The position numbers and the translations under genes are program-made. From Echria macrotheca (taxonomy: Eukaryota; Ascomycota; Sordariomycetes; Sordariales; Schizotheciaceae): 64,000 nucleotides of DNA. The stretch is taken from assembly GCA_030411725.1 (NCBI GenBank), contig MU839843.1, positions 124,001 to 188,000 of the forward strand. The letters are read 5' to 3'. The first letter of the stretch is position 1. Every line of letters begins with the position of its first letter. Below, piece by piece: positions 9,864 to 20,256 of the stretch. The notes below the pieces were generated by a model. It did not search any database and was not told where the DNA came from. It worked only from the letters and a program-made list of their open reading frames with translations.

Positions 9864-10900
9864 CTAGCAGACATAAGTCAGCGTCCCGTTCTCGTTCCCT
9901 ATCCTCTCATCCAACACAATCGAGCTTCCGCGCCACTGCCCATCCGTACTCAACAACTCGGCCTCCAACCGTCGTCCTCCATCCACGAGCCTCACGTTCC
10001 GCGCCGACATGCCAAAGTTGCCCATCTTCGGCCCCTCATGTCCATGTCCATGTCCAGCATCACCCGGCACGGCCAGCTGCTGCCCGGGATAAATCAGGTC
10101 AGGATTCGCAATCCCATTGAACCGCGCCATCTCCTCCCACGAACTACCCACTCGCGAGGCAATCGCTCGAAGGGTGTCGCCCTGCTGCACTGTGACCTGT
10201 CGTGGGCGGTCGTGACCCTCATTCTTTCTGACTGTATTGTCGACCCACCGGAAACTGCCGCGATCGTTCTCGAGAACCCGGTTCAGATCGATGCTGCTCG
10301 CCTGGTACGACTTGTCCATGCGCTTGCACGACGCGTGCAGGGTATATGCGCTCCCCGAGCAGTCGAGCCGGATGTCGCGCGACGAGCCGCTGAAATTGCC
10401 GGCGTAGCTGACGCCGTGCGCGCCCAGCCCCAAGGGCTTGTGTTTGTCGTCGCTCGATTGGGGCCTGTTCTCATCGCGCTTGTCTTTCCAATCCGAGATG
10501 CCGTCCTGGAGTTTGTGCCCTGCTAAGGCGCCGCCTACAACACCGAGGACGGCTGAGGCCGTTTTAGCAAGGGGCTGGATGGGGGGGAGGCAGGGGAACG
10601 AAGGAGAAACGTACTGCCTAGCTTGCTATGGCCAGTTTTACCGCCCAGCGCGTGTCCGCCCACGCCGCCAGCCAGACCACCGCCGACGGCACCGAGGACG
10701 CCGCGCTCACCTTCCTGCTCGAGTCCCGGCTGGTAGCCGAACTGTTGATTCTGCTGGGAAAATGGCGGTTGGCCGCGGCCGTAGCCCGGGCTACCGGTAG
10801 TTTGTGCAGCATACTCTTGCTGCTGCCAGCGGTCGTCGTTGTAGTACGAGGCGGCCTCGCCACGGCCCTGGCCGTAGGGTGTGTTGTTGCCGGGGAACAT
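9864..10900 (-). CDS. CVNH-LysM lectin (LysM inserted in a cyanovirin-N homology domain), 2 exons
   Basis: Exons 10900-10615 and 10552-9864 (62-nt intron, GTACGT..CTCAG) encode 324 residues. The N-terminus (1-110) is Gln/Gly/Tyr-rich with Gly-zipper-like segments (GAVGGGLAGGVGG, GVVGGALAGHKL). A CVNH domain starts at ~147 (NFSGSSRDIRLDC), is interrupted by a complete LysM module at ~215-258 (VTVQQGDTLRAIA ... IYPGQQLAVP), and resumes at ~270-324 (NVRLVDGGRRLEAEL ... GTLTYVC). This split layout matches the type III CVNH-LysM proteins known from Magnaporthe and Neurospora relatives. CVNH binds mannose-type glycans and LysM binds GlcNAc oligomers. There is no signal peptide, so location is uncertain; the Gly-zipper part could associate with membranes. 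Confidence 0.87.
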
Positions 10901-12123
10901 GGTGCTTGCTTTGTGGTGTCGGTGAAAGTAGGTAAATTGATGCAAAGCTAAGATAATATTGGTGTAAAGTTAGGAGGTCGTAAATCGAGGTGATTCGGGA
11001 GTTTGATGCGGGAAGAACGAGAAACGTCGAATTAACAATATTTATCTTCCTCGTCGCCAAGCGCACCTGCCACCTCCTGCCAACACACTTGCCGCCTTTG
11101 CCAGATGCGTGGGGCGTCATCGCCTCACGGGTGAGGACCCTTGTGGTCCGATGAGTCGGCGGCCGACAGTCCGGTCCCACGCCTGACCCACATGGATGCG
11201 TCTGGCCGACAGACCAGCGGCGATCGTGGCAACACCGATGCGCGTGAAGAGCGCTTAGCCACAATCTAGCGGGGTCTCTTCGGTTTGTTTCACAGAAATC
11301 TCCATAGATCGACGTCAGTGTGGGGGCTTTAAGTTATAGGCGAAGCCGAGTCTGGGAGGCGCAGACAGGACCCTGTGAAAGTGGCTGTGACGAAGACAGT
11401 TGACTTTCAACGGCATATCCCGCCAAAGGTTCCTACAACTCCCGTTTCAGCATCCTTGAGTTTATCATCTGTTTGCCTCTTTCACTTGTTTGATGGCTAT
11501 CCATGCGGAGTATTCTCGTGTATAGACCATGCTCGGAAAGAAGGTCCATTTTTTGCCTGGCAGTTCTCGGCCGAAAGACATAGAGCGCATTACTCAAAAT
11601 GACGGCACACATCGCAACCGCTGCAGCCGGCTTCTATACATGGATTTGATCGCACCACGGGCCGTTCTTCACATCCCGAGTGCACCAGGAAAGTCATGAG
11701 CGTCGAATCCCCCCTTTCCCCTTTACAATCTTTGCAGATTCTATATTGTTGTTCTTGAATCACCGGCGATGCGCCTGATGGTCAGCAGGAGTCTCAACTC
11801 TGGATCGCTGGTCAGTTGGAATTAGGAGAGCGATAGAGTTTTCAGGAGAGAACCACCAGCCATAAACTGCCTCTCATGAGAAATGAGATCACAGGAAGAT
11901 ATCGCAACCTAGGTTGAGACGTAGAAAAATCTTTCGGCACATTGTTTTGGTGCTATGCATGTCCCCATACCGGTCACTTGGAATTACAGTATCTCCGACC
12001 AGACAACGGAGGCAATTTACGCAAAAACACCAACCCACGAGGTTCCCGAGCAAACGTATCGATTTATCTACCGCGCACAGGCATTTCCCAGCCATGGCCG
12101 AGTTATTTGAATGACCAAAGAAC
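10901..12123. other. intergenic
   Basis: Upstream region of the CVNH-LysM gene followed by about 1.1 kb without recognisable genes, up to the tRNA terminator. Only short frames on both strands. Confidence 0.4.
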
Positions 12124-12128
12124 AAAAA
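12124..12128 (-). terminator. RNA polymerase III terminator of tRNA-Leu
   Basis: A run of five T on the minus strand about 29 bases downstream of the tRNA 3' end, a usual Pol III stop signal. Confidence 0.5.
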
Positions 12129-12156
12129 GATCGTGACTCTCGAGAGAGAGTTGTTG

Positions 12157-12253
12157 TGACAGAAGTGGGATTCGAACCCACGCCCTTTCAGACCACGGAG
12201 GATGCTTAGGTAAGTCCTAAACGTGGCGCCTTAGACCACTCGGCCATTCTGCC
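12157..12253 (-). tRNA. tRNA-Leu (anticodon UAG), with a 17-nt intron
   Basis: On the minus strand the acceptor arm GGCAGAA pairs with TTCTGTC (one G-U pair) and ends in discriminator A. The D arm is GCC/GGC (GCCGAGTGGTCTAAGGC). The anticodon stem CCACG/CGTGG encloses a 24-nt loop, giving a 7-nt mature loop starting T-T-TAG-G plus an intron of about 17 nt after position 37. A class II variable arm of ~11 nt follows, then the T arm GTGGG/TTCGAAT/CCCAC. Class II arm plus discriminator A fit tRNA-Leu; TAG reads CUA/CUN leucine codons. Exact intron edges are inferred from the canonical position. Confidence 0.9.
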
Positions 12254-13370
12254 TATTGGAGATGACTACTTGCTCGTTAGGCAGTCCTATGGCCATGCCA
12301 GACATTTTTGACATTCCCTGCACTGATGTGCCCCAATGCATCCGCACGCCGAGAACAACACCATGGTCCACCGAGACCCCGTATGCAACCACTTCTATGA
12401 AATGAGCTTCTCGAAATTTTTTCTAGCATTCCCCTGCAATTAACAAGATCGGAAGATAATTTGCCGGGCCAAGTACCGGTGGCGTGACCGCCCAGATAGG
12501 TGTCATGGCCCTCGTCGTGTGTACTCTAGAAGCTTCACCAGAACTATGGCAGCCTGTCAACGGGTGCCTATGCCGAGAAGATGTCGATCCTACGTTGGCA
12601 CGCTATAAAAAGGACTTGCCCCATCACATATGATCCCATGGGCCATGGCATGACGCTGGATTCTGGAAAGAATGCCAACCGCTCATTGGACGGGCACAGA
12701 ACTCGTGCAAGAAAAACTACGGTAGCAACGAGCCCCATGGTCATGTTTCCACCCTCGCGTATACCCGGTTTGTACGTAAGACCCCGGCCGGTATCTTTGT
12801 TCATCTTCCCTTGGCGTCCCCGTCCAACCCACCGGCAACGTGGGCATAGACGAGAAGGATTCGCGGGCCAGTACCTAGCGGTCCCACCGGCAATTCCCCC
12901 AGCGAGGTTACGTCGTGGATAGAATAGTGGGCACGCCTAGGCTGCATGTACAGATGTATCGATGAACTCAATCTTCGGACTGGGGATGCAGGCGTCGAAA
13001 AGATTTGAGCCCACCATCCCGGATGCATATCTCACATCTACAAACAAACAAGTCTTTCCGTTGGTTCGTATTTTCTCAAGTGTTTTATATGCCAAGAATG
13101 TTGTAAAGACCAGGCGATCGTTGAATTCAACACATCCTGGTCAATTCAATGCCATGAACGTCTGGCCACGGCCCCTGTCGCCGATGCAACATCGCCGGCC
13201 CACCGACCTGTGTAGGGCAGCTCGGCGGCGCAACCGAGCTCCCAAGCGGCGGGGCCGGGCGCCCGCATATCCAGCACCGGAGCGGTCTTCATCAAGAACG
13301 CGAGATTGCGTGTTCACCTTGGCAAAGCATCATGTCGACAACCTCCCAGCCGCTCCCAAAAATGCCGCGC
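12254..13370. other. intergenic
   Basis: About 1.1 kb between the tRNA and the FAD-oxidase promoter. No gene recognised. A BBE-oxidase regulatory region would be expected in the last few hundred bases. Confidence 0.4.
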
Positions 13371-13377
13371 TATAAGA
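13371..13377 (+). promoter_or_regulatory. TATA-like box of the FAD-oxidase gene
   Basis: TATAAGA, 92 bases before the ATG at 13463. Confidence 0.45.
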
Positions 13378-13462
13378 AGCCCATAGGTGCCCGACTTGTC
13401 CTGGCTTCCTTCTGGTCACCTCTCATCCCACCCACCCTCGCATCCTTCGTTCCGAGGTGAAG

Positions 13463-15599
13463 ATGTTTGGCTCCGCGACCCTGACCCGGGCCCTCGCGGC
13501 CACGGCGCTCGTCCACTCCGCTTTCGGATATGTCCTCTCTCGCGACGACATCGAGATCGTCGACAGCCTCGAGGAGGCCGACGCCGAGCTCTCGGCCCTC
13601 AAGGGACCCGGCGGGCCTGGCGGCCTCGACTGGTCCGACGTGGCCAAGCTCGAGCCGGCGACCATCAACGGCAAAAAGTACGAGTGCAAGTGCTATCCGG
13701 GGCAGAAATGCTGGCCTGGACAGCCCAAGTGGAACCAGCTCAACCAGACCGTCGGCGGTGCTCTGAGCGTCCATATCCCGCCTGGCGCGTACTGCCACAA
13801 CACCATGACGGGGCCCCTGGGTACGTTCAACACGTACGACGCGGCCAAGTGCCAGGATGCTCTGGCCAACTTTGCCAGTGAGAGCTGGACGTAGGTAACC
13901 CCTAATAAACAGAAAGCACCTAGCTCTGAGGATACAAAGCTGACCAAAACAGTGTCTCCCAGCCCGCCGCCGCCCTCTGGACCTACGCCACGAACGACAC
14001 ATGCCTTCCCACCACCGACCCCACCGAGCCGTGCACCCTCGGCTACTACGGCGTGTACGTGATCAAGGCAACCACCAAGGCGCACGTCAAGGCCGGCATC
14101 GACTTTGCGCGCAAGAACAACATCCGCCTCATCGTCCGGAATACCGGCCACGATTTCATTGGTGAGTGCTTTTTTTCCTGCTTGCCGTTGAATCGATATC
14201 GAAAAGATTGCCGGTGGATCTTTTGGTCAACGCTGTTTGTTTATGGGCTCCACACTGACACTCTTACAGGCCGCTCCGTGGGCTGGGGTTCCCTGATCAT
14301 CAACACGCACAGCTTCCAGTCAGTCGAGTGGATCAACAAGTACAACGGACCGGGCGGCTACAGGGGTGGCGCCGTCAAGCTCGGCGCCGGCGTGCAGGGC
14401 CGCTCGATCCTCGAGCAGGGCCACGCGCGCAACCCCCCGGTTGTCATCGTCACCGGCGAGTGCCCTACTGTCGGTATTGCCGGCGGTTTCATCCAGGGCG
14501 GCGGCCACGGCCCGTGGACCCCGCTCAAGGGAATGTGTACGTTTTCCCATCCTCGCCTCATTTCTCTATCCTCCCGAACCATATATCTAACACAGAAACA
14601 GCGGCCGATAACGTCCTCGCCTTCGAGGTTGTGACCGCCTCGGGCACATACCTCAACGCAAACGCCCAGGAGAACACCGACCTCTTCTATGCCCTCAAGG
14701 GCGGCGGCCCGGCCTCGTACGCAGTCATCATCTCGATGACGGTCAAGACCTTCCCCGACCTCCCGTCCGCCGGCGCCGAGCTGTACATCAACACGACGCA
14801 CACGGTCGACTCCGACACCTTCTGGAACGGGACCTCGATCTTCCACAAGTGGTCCAACCACTTTGTCGACAACGGGCTGTACGTCTACTTTGAGCTCATG
14901 CCGTTTACCTTTCGCGCGCGCCCCTTCGTCGGCATCGGCAAGACCGCGGCCGAGCTGCAGGCCGTGCTGGCGCCGTTCCTCGCCGAGCTGGCGGCGCACA
15001 ACATCCCGCACGACTTCTCCATCAAGGAGTTCCCGACCTTTTTCGACCTCTACGTCGATCTGTTCGAGGACGAGGCGTCGGGCAACTCGGCCATCACGGG
15101 CGGGTGGATGTTCGACCACGCCGACGTGGCCGAGCGCAACGACGAGATCATCGACGCCTTCAAGACGGTCGTGGCCGTCCCCGACCGCCCTGACGTCTTC
15201 GCCTTTATTATTGGACACCTGTTCAACCCGGGCTATGGCCAGCCCGTCTCCAACAGCGCGACGCACCCTGCGTGGCGTAACGCGACTGATTTCGTCATCG
15301 CGACAGTGGTTGTGCCGCCGGGCGTGCCGCTGGCCTACAAGGCCGATCTGCAGAACGTCCTGACCAACACGATTGACAAGGCGCTGCGGGACGCGAGCAA
15401 CAGCGGGTGCACGTATGTGAACGAGGCGGACCCGTACCAGGAGAACTGGCAGGGCCACTTTTGGGGCAGCGTGTATCCTACCCTCAAGACCGCGAGGGGC
15501 AAGTGGGATCCCCATGGCGTGTTTTATGCCATCGCCACGCCGGGTACGGAGAAGTGGGAGGTTGTCGAGGATGGCACGCGGCTGTGCAGGGTCAAATAA
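13463..15599 (+). CDS. Secreted BBE-type FAD-linked oxidase, 4 exons
   Basis: Exons 13463-13890, 13953-14161, 14270-14536 and 14602-15599 give 633 residues. Donors are GTAGGT, GTGAGT and GTACGT, all ending in CAG. Residues 1-~24 form a signal peptide. An N-terminal Cys-rich lead (CKCYPGQKCW) precedes the PCMH-type FAD-binding domain. H209 in NTGHDFIG and C277 in TGECPTVGIAGG are the two residues that form bicovalent 8alpha-histidyl/6-S-cysteinyl FAD in berberine-bridge-like enzymes. The C-terminal BBE segment contains NEADPYQENWQGHFWG and ends KWEVVEDGTRLCRVK. The family oxidises alcohols, sugars or alkaloids with H2O2 release outside the cell; fungal relatives are often labelled isoamyl alcohol oxidase. 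Substrate unknown. It lies 1.7 kb from the UstYa locus, so a pathway role is possible but unsupported. Confidence 0.88.
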
Positions 15600-15671
15600 G
15601 TGATCACTGCCAGAAAAGGGGGTGTAATGTGGTGTTGATAAAACCTTATAAACGTAAATATCTAATTTCAG

Positions 15672-16772
15672 TCATACTGTGGGTTCTTTCTCCTGTGATT
15701 TCTTCTGCCGGTACGGATGCCACTGCACTAACATGCGCACGTCATTGTCATGCTGCTCGAGCGGGACATACACCCACGCCTGCCTATCCGCAATCCAGCT
15801 CCGATTTGGCAGGAAGGCCTCAAGCATGTAATAATTGTCGCGATGAAACGGCAAATCCACCGTCGGCGGGCCGCTCCTCTCCAGAAACGCGTCCGTCCCC
15901 GCCGCGGCGTCCTCTTCCGTCATTCGGAACCGGCGCCGCCGGTTGCCCTTGTTTGCGCTATGCCGCCGGATGGAACGCACGGTCGAATCGAGATGCTTCT
16001 CGAGAAGACGCGCATACCAGAGCTGTTTTCTCATAGTGCAGAGCACGGTGACGCTATGCTGAAAGAGCAGTAGCTCGTTCCAGGACGGGCGGGTGCCGCG
16101 CGGGATCACAGGGATGGGGTCGCTCTTGTCGAGATGGTCCTGCCAGTGGGCAAAGTCGACGACGACGCAGAGGGCGAGCCAGCGCTGGATGCAGGCGAGG
16201 CAGGAGCAGACTATTTCGGCATCGGGGGCGGGCACGTGCTGGAAAGGTTTGATGAAGAGAGTCTGCACCTCGCTCCGTTCAGGGTTGAGGAGGGCTTCGT
16301 GGGCGGATGGGTCGACCTCGGAGAGGGAAACTGGTGGGGGTAGACATTTGGCCAGCACGGGATAACGCAGCTTGATAATGGCGTTGGCGATGTATGTCTC
16401 CTCGGCGAGGACAAAGTTCCGGACATCCTTGCTCACGTTGCGGAACGCAATAATGTCGCTTGGCCGCAGGAATGTGAGGATGTGGGTAAAAATCTCCTGA
16501 GGAAGGTCGAGAAGATTCAAAGCGCGGGGTGGTAGCGTTTTGCTCTTCTTTTCGAGCTTCTTTCGAAGGCGCTCGGTGCGCTTGGAGCGGAGGGGTAGAG
16601 CTTGTGTCAGGTCGACCAGTGGTTCCTCGGCGTCACGGTTTGAGTTTGCGGGGACGAGACGGCCAGATTTGGTCGCGTGGTCGAGGAAAGACTGGACGAG
16701 ATAGGCTTCTCCTTCATCTTCGATCTGGGGAATTGAGATTGTGGTGGGGTGCGGGGTGCTAGATCGCGACAT
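15672..16772 (-). CDS. F-box protein, 366 aa
   Basis: Single exon from the ATG at 16772 (an upstream in-frame ATG would add 41 residues lacking conservation features). After a basic segment (RSKRTERLRKKLEKK, ~62-76) an F-box follows at ~86-130: LNLLDLPQEIFTHILTFLRPSDIIAFRNVSKDVRNFV. F-boxes bind Skp1 and recruit substrates to SCF ubiquitin ligases. The remaining 230 residues have no repeat domain (no LRR or WD40) but contain a Cys pair CSCLAC and a Trp-rich end. Substrate unknown. It converges tail-to-tail with the FAD-oxidase gene, only 72 bases apart. Confidence 0.82.
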   Translation of the reverse strand: MSRSSTPHPTTISIPQIEDEGEAYLVQSFLDHATKSGRLVPANSNRDAEEPLVDLTQALPLRSKRTERLRKKLEKKSKTLPPRALNLLDLPQEIFTHILTFLRPSDIIAFRNVSKDVRNFVLAEETYIANAIIKLRYPVLAKCLPPPVSLSEVDPSAHEALLNPERSEVQTLFIKPFQHVPAPDAEIVCSCLACIQRWLALCVVVDFAHWQDHLDKSDPIPVIPRGTRPSWNELLLFQHSVTVLCTMRKQLWYARLLEKHLDSTVRSIRRHSANKGNRRRRFRMTEEDAAAGTDAFLERSGPPTVDLPFHRDNYYMLEAFLPNRSWIADRQAWVYVPLEQHDNDVRMLVQWHPYRQKKSQEKEPTV

Positions 16773-17254
16773 TTTTGGTGTTGTGTCTAGCGACACAAAA
16801 AGTTGGAGATTCAAAAGTTTCGAGGTCGTTGCCCGATGTGTCCAAAGTGGGGCACAATGACGCAGCAGATGCTGCCTCCCTATTTGCCAAATCATTTATT
16901 TGACTTGGTGAATAATAGCGGGGAGTCCAACGGAGGGAGTCGTTGCAGGGACGCTAACGTGACACCACCAAGCTTTCCAGCAAAACTGTTAGTGGCTGAC
17001 GCCGGCCACGGTACTTCCGGTACACATGCATGTCGAGAGCGCTGCAGCCGCTTTTTCTTCACTTTTCTTCATAATTCGTGGCCACGATAGTCGTGGCCGA
17101 ATCCAAGGTTATATAATAACAAAAAGACCAAGCTGTGCTGTAAACCCATGCGCTGCCATATCCTAATGCCCATACGCCGCACGGAATACCCGAACAGATG
17201 TTCTGTTATGGAGGGTTTTCGAGCTCAGGACAATTATCCTCAGCAAACTTCAAA
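16773..17254. other. intergenic, left border of the UstYa locus
   Basis: Promoter of the F-box gene and 3' flank of the first UstYa gene. Nothing else recognised. Confidence 0.4.
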
Positions 17255-18376
17255 TCAGTGCGGTCCGTTCAGACCGTGGCCCTTGGCATGATGTTTCTCA
17301 TCAGACTCGGGAACAGTCCTGGAGCCGTTATGCCGAGACACGACCCAATCTCTCAGCTTCCCAAAGTTTCTACAGGTATGTGGCACATCCGAGTTCACAT
17401 AGTTGCGCCCGAGGTAATCTGTCCACTCGGTCGGGATGAGGGTCATATCTCCCTGACACATGAGCATCTGTCGGATGTGGTCGATACAATGCTCTGTTTT
17501 GTCAGGGACGGAGGAATTAGCCCTCAAACTTTGATGAAGGGGGTTGTGGTACGGCTAACCTCTGTGGATGTAGGTGTTGTGATGCCCTGACTGCGGATAG
17601 TAATCCGGCCAGAAGGCCTGTCGTAAACGGTTCTGTACGAGCAAGAAACAGTCAATTAATCTGTTTGTCCATCAGGTCGAGAGAAATAGATAGGTAAACT
17701 CACAAGGCAATGAAGCGCATGAAACATGTCAATCCTGTGTGAACAGTCCCGTGTAAGTCGCCCATTCGACAACAGCATTCCCATCAAAAACTTACCCAGC
17801 CATATACCCCCCAACCTTATCATTCCAATACAAATCCGACGCACTCCCAAACGCGTCCGTTGCCTCCTCCGCCGTGATGAGAAAATATCGCCCCGCTGTA
17901 ATCTCTTCCCAATTTTGATCAATCTCAGGGGATGGCTCCCCAATGTAAGTTTTCTCCCCGGGGTTCGGGACGTAGAAGGTTCCGTTCTCCATGAATACGG
18001 GTGCCCCGGTGAAAGTGATAATCTGGGTCTCGATTTCCGACCGGAGCGGTTTGAAATCCGTTGGACGGGCGAGAGGAAACTCAGCAGCGCGGGACCATGG
18101 TCCACGATGGCCGTACTGGAGGACGGAGGATGTCATGAATGTGATGGTTAGGATCCATGGGAAGACTTGAAGGAAGGTGGGGCGTGATGGTGAGGTGATT
18201 TGAGGGGAGAGAGGTCCGCTGAGGGGAGTGGCATCTTGACTGTGTCGCTTGGAGACTTCGTCGTGGTACGCTGAGTCGGATGATTCGGATGAGAATAGTG
18301 GGAGGTGTTGGTATTGTTTGCGTGAAGCAGACGACGATGTGTTGTTCCAGAAGGTGAACAGTCGAGCCATCTTCAT
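17255..18376 (-). CDS. UstYa-family (DUF3328) oxidase A, 4 exons
   Basis: Exons 18376-17796, 17734-17704, 17632-17560 and 17493-17255 give 307 residues; the 31-nt second exon is fixed by the family motif. A cytosolic N-terminus is followed by one membrane segment at ~68-86 (LQVFPWILTITFMTSSVLQ). The lumenal domain carries ENGTFYVPNP, YIGEPSPEIDQNWEEI, then the two diagnostic HxxHC motifs: HALHC (199-203) and HREHC (227-231). It continues with LMCQGDMTL and VPHTCRNFGKLRDW. UstYa enzymes are single-pass membrane oxidases that cross-link or cyclise peptides in fungal RiPP pathways (ustiloxin, phomopsin, asperipin). Both motifs are intact, so activity is likely. It lies downstream of, and codirectional with, the candidate precursor gene. 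Confidence 0.88.
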
Positions 18377-19131
18377 GTATGTCGTCGAGCTGATTCAGGT
18401 CAAGCTAACTCAAGTCCAGGAGGTGGGTTAGGTGAGAGCGCGAGGTTGCAAGAACGGTGAGGGGGTAGTAACTTGGGAAGCAACAGAGGTGGGAGCTAGA
18501 AGGTCTCGGTGCTGAGAAAATGCCTTGGTCAGGAGGAATAGGGGCCTAGGACTTGACAAGACCGTCATCTCCAGGGACGTCCGGACCAACGTCCAAGTGC
18601 TTAGAGGGACGTACCTAGGCAGAAAGGAACGAATTCTGTTGGAGGAACCGGGGACGCAAGTTTTCCAAATCTGGAAGGTCGGAGTAACAAAACCTACCCA
18701 CCTAGTTGCGCTCAGCAAAAGAACGCCCGAAGTCTCGGTGTCGGCGGACATGTGGCACGGAGACCACGAACCTGTGTAACGGTCAAGCTTATGTTGTCAC
18801 GCGGTACAGCAGCATGCATGATGGGTAGCTTAACTGCGCCGCACTTGTGGTTCCAACGCTTGAGTCTAATTCAAACTCACGGCTCTGAAGGGCTATTAGA
18901 GAGGCAAGTTCTTGGGAAGTGCACAATAGTTGGCAGCTAATGGGTAGTCGAGACTTTTCGCTCGGTTGGTTACGTGGCCTTATTCCTACGACTCCTGACA
19001 TGGCAGCTGAATTTCCGGTATTCGATTGCTGGGAAACTATGGGATTGACAGATGTCCCAGACCTCATGAAATAACTGATCTCAATGATGTTCTCGCAGCT
19101 AGGCGACCAGATACAGATCTATATCGTGAAA
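18377..19131. other. intergenic between oxidase A and the candidate precursor gene
   Basis: Should hold the oxidase A promoter and the precursor 3' UTR. A GTACCTAGGC palindrome-like motif occurs at 18611-18620. No further gene recognised. Confidence 0.4.
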
Positions 19132-19280
19132 CTATAGCTTCTTATCCGGGCCCTCATCATTGCCATCGTAGCGCTTCTCTTACTCAGCGCCTTCATCGTC
19201 GCCATCGTAGTGCTTTCTCTATTCACACTCGTCGTCACCTTCGTAGCGCTTCATCTTTTCAGCGCCAACGCCGTCACCTT
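19132..19280 (-). repeat. Tandem imperfect repeats of the candidate precursor (~36-39 bp period)
   Basis: On the minus strand four units of 36-39 bases follow each other. Units 2-4 begin TACGAAGGTGACGACGAG, TACGATGGCGACGATGAA and TACGATGGCAATGATGAG; unit 1 is more diverged (S-E-G-D-G-V). Three of the four units keep G-A-E/G-P-D-like acidic ends and all keep a basic dipeptide near the junction. The same reading frame is preserved through all units in spite of the two stops. Confidence 0.75.
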
Positions 19281-19484
19281 CGGAGCGGTCGACGAGGCCG
19301 GCAGCGGCGGGCTCAGAGGAAAGATGGCGGGCAGCCCGGGCACCCCGGGCGCATACTGTAGCTTTGTGAGTTATGACAGTTTGAGGTTTTGCTGGCTTAT
19401 CTTACGGCCGGTCCCGGGAATTGCAACGGCGGCCGTAACACAGGCCAGAGCGAGAAAGCTCAGGGCGATCTTGGGGAGCTGCAT
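19132..19484 (-). CDS. Candidate RiPP (dikaritin/UstA-type) precursor peptide gene, with in-frame stops in the repeat region
   Basis: Exon 1 (19484-19406) encodes a clear signal peptide (MQLPKIALSFLALACVTAA, ~21 residues). A 50-nt intron (GTAAGA..ACAG, 19405-19356) joins it in phase to exon 2 (from 19355). The frame set by the splice enters about four imperfect repeats of 12-13 codons (19280-19132). Three begin Tyr-acidic-Gly-acidic/Asn-Asp-Glu, and the preceding residues are basic (KR, KH, KR), like Kex2 sites before the Tyr-first cores of UstA-type precursors. The first stop is TAG at 19221-19219, giving 71 residues; a TAA at 19182-19180 interrupts the next repeat, and a final TAG lies at 19134-19132. 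A TATA box and a C/A-rich leader precede the ATG. Either a short precursor with one intact core and decayed repeats, or a decaying gene. No product is inferred. Confidence 0.58.
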
Positions 19485-19601
19485 GCTGATGAGGTGTTTG
19501 TTGGATGAGTTTGGGTTTTTGGAACAAGTGTTTTGCTGGCAGTATTTGCGGTTGAATGGATGTTTAGAGGATGGGGCACTGCAGACGGTAGGCTTAAAGG
19601 T

Positions 19602-19610
19602 TTATATATC
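19602..19610 (-). promoter_or_regulatory. TATA box and leader of the candidate precursor gene
   Basis: ATATATAAA on the minus strand ~118 bases before the ATG at 19484. Between them lies a C/A-rich leader (many CAACC, CCAAA, CATCC words) of the kind seen in strongly expressed fungal genes. This supports a real minus-strand transcription unit. Confidence 0.55.
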
Positions 19611-20256
19611 AGCCGCATGTATGTGAAACCTCATAGTTGGAGTACAGCTTGAACCGTTGGGAACACAGAATCCCAGGATTTCTTCTCCTGGTGCCCCGAA
19701 GGCACTGAGACTTGCCGACATGAGAGACTGAGACTGAGTGACGGGATCGGTACCGTGTTCGGCGAAATCAGGCAGCGGCGTCAACTCCCAGAGGCGATAC
19801 CCCTGAGTGTGATACACCCAGGACAACACCATTCGACTCTCAGGTGTTGAGGCACTGCCTGCGCCTGCCTATTCTAGCACCATGCCGCTATTGTACAGTT
19901 GAACTGGCAAGTGATCGTCGAATCCGCCCAGCCTGATAAAGAGGATAACCTCAGGCTGGTCAGAATTGTTGTTCTGATTGGGTACCCCTTTTGACTGAAG
20001 TCCGGCGTTTGAGTTCAGCGCGCTGGCAACACGGAACACACATCAAGGCTAGACCTTCTGGGAGCCCTGCGCATTATCTGTGCAACGGAGGCGCAGATAG
20101 GGGATGGGTAACACGGAAGGTCCTTGGTGATGCCGGCGGAGGATTGCATCATACTTGGAGCATAAATGGGAAGTCAAGAGAGGGGGAAGGGAAAGTACCT
20201 CCTTTCCAGGAAAACTGGCCCTTCTGCGCGGCATCTGCAACCTCTTACAGCGCACA
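19611..20256. promoter_or_regulatory. Shared divergent promoter region: precursor (-) / acyltransferase (+)
   Basis: About 650 bases between the precursor TATA box and the acyltransferase ATG. No coding region recognised. The head-to-head arrangement would permit joint regulation (inference). Confidence 0.4.

Noticed and set aside
14358..15515. 385-codon minus-strand frame opposite the FAD oxidase
   Set aside because: Shadow frame of a GC-rich coding exon; no recognisable domain.
19141..19370. Plus-strand hydrophobic frame (ALIIAIVALLLLSAF...) through the repeat region
   Set aside because: It is the complement of the minus-strand acidic/basic repeats, lacks a promoter on its own strand, and the minus-strand reading has signal peptide, TATA box and splice-phase support.
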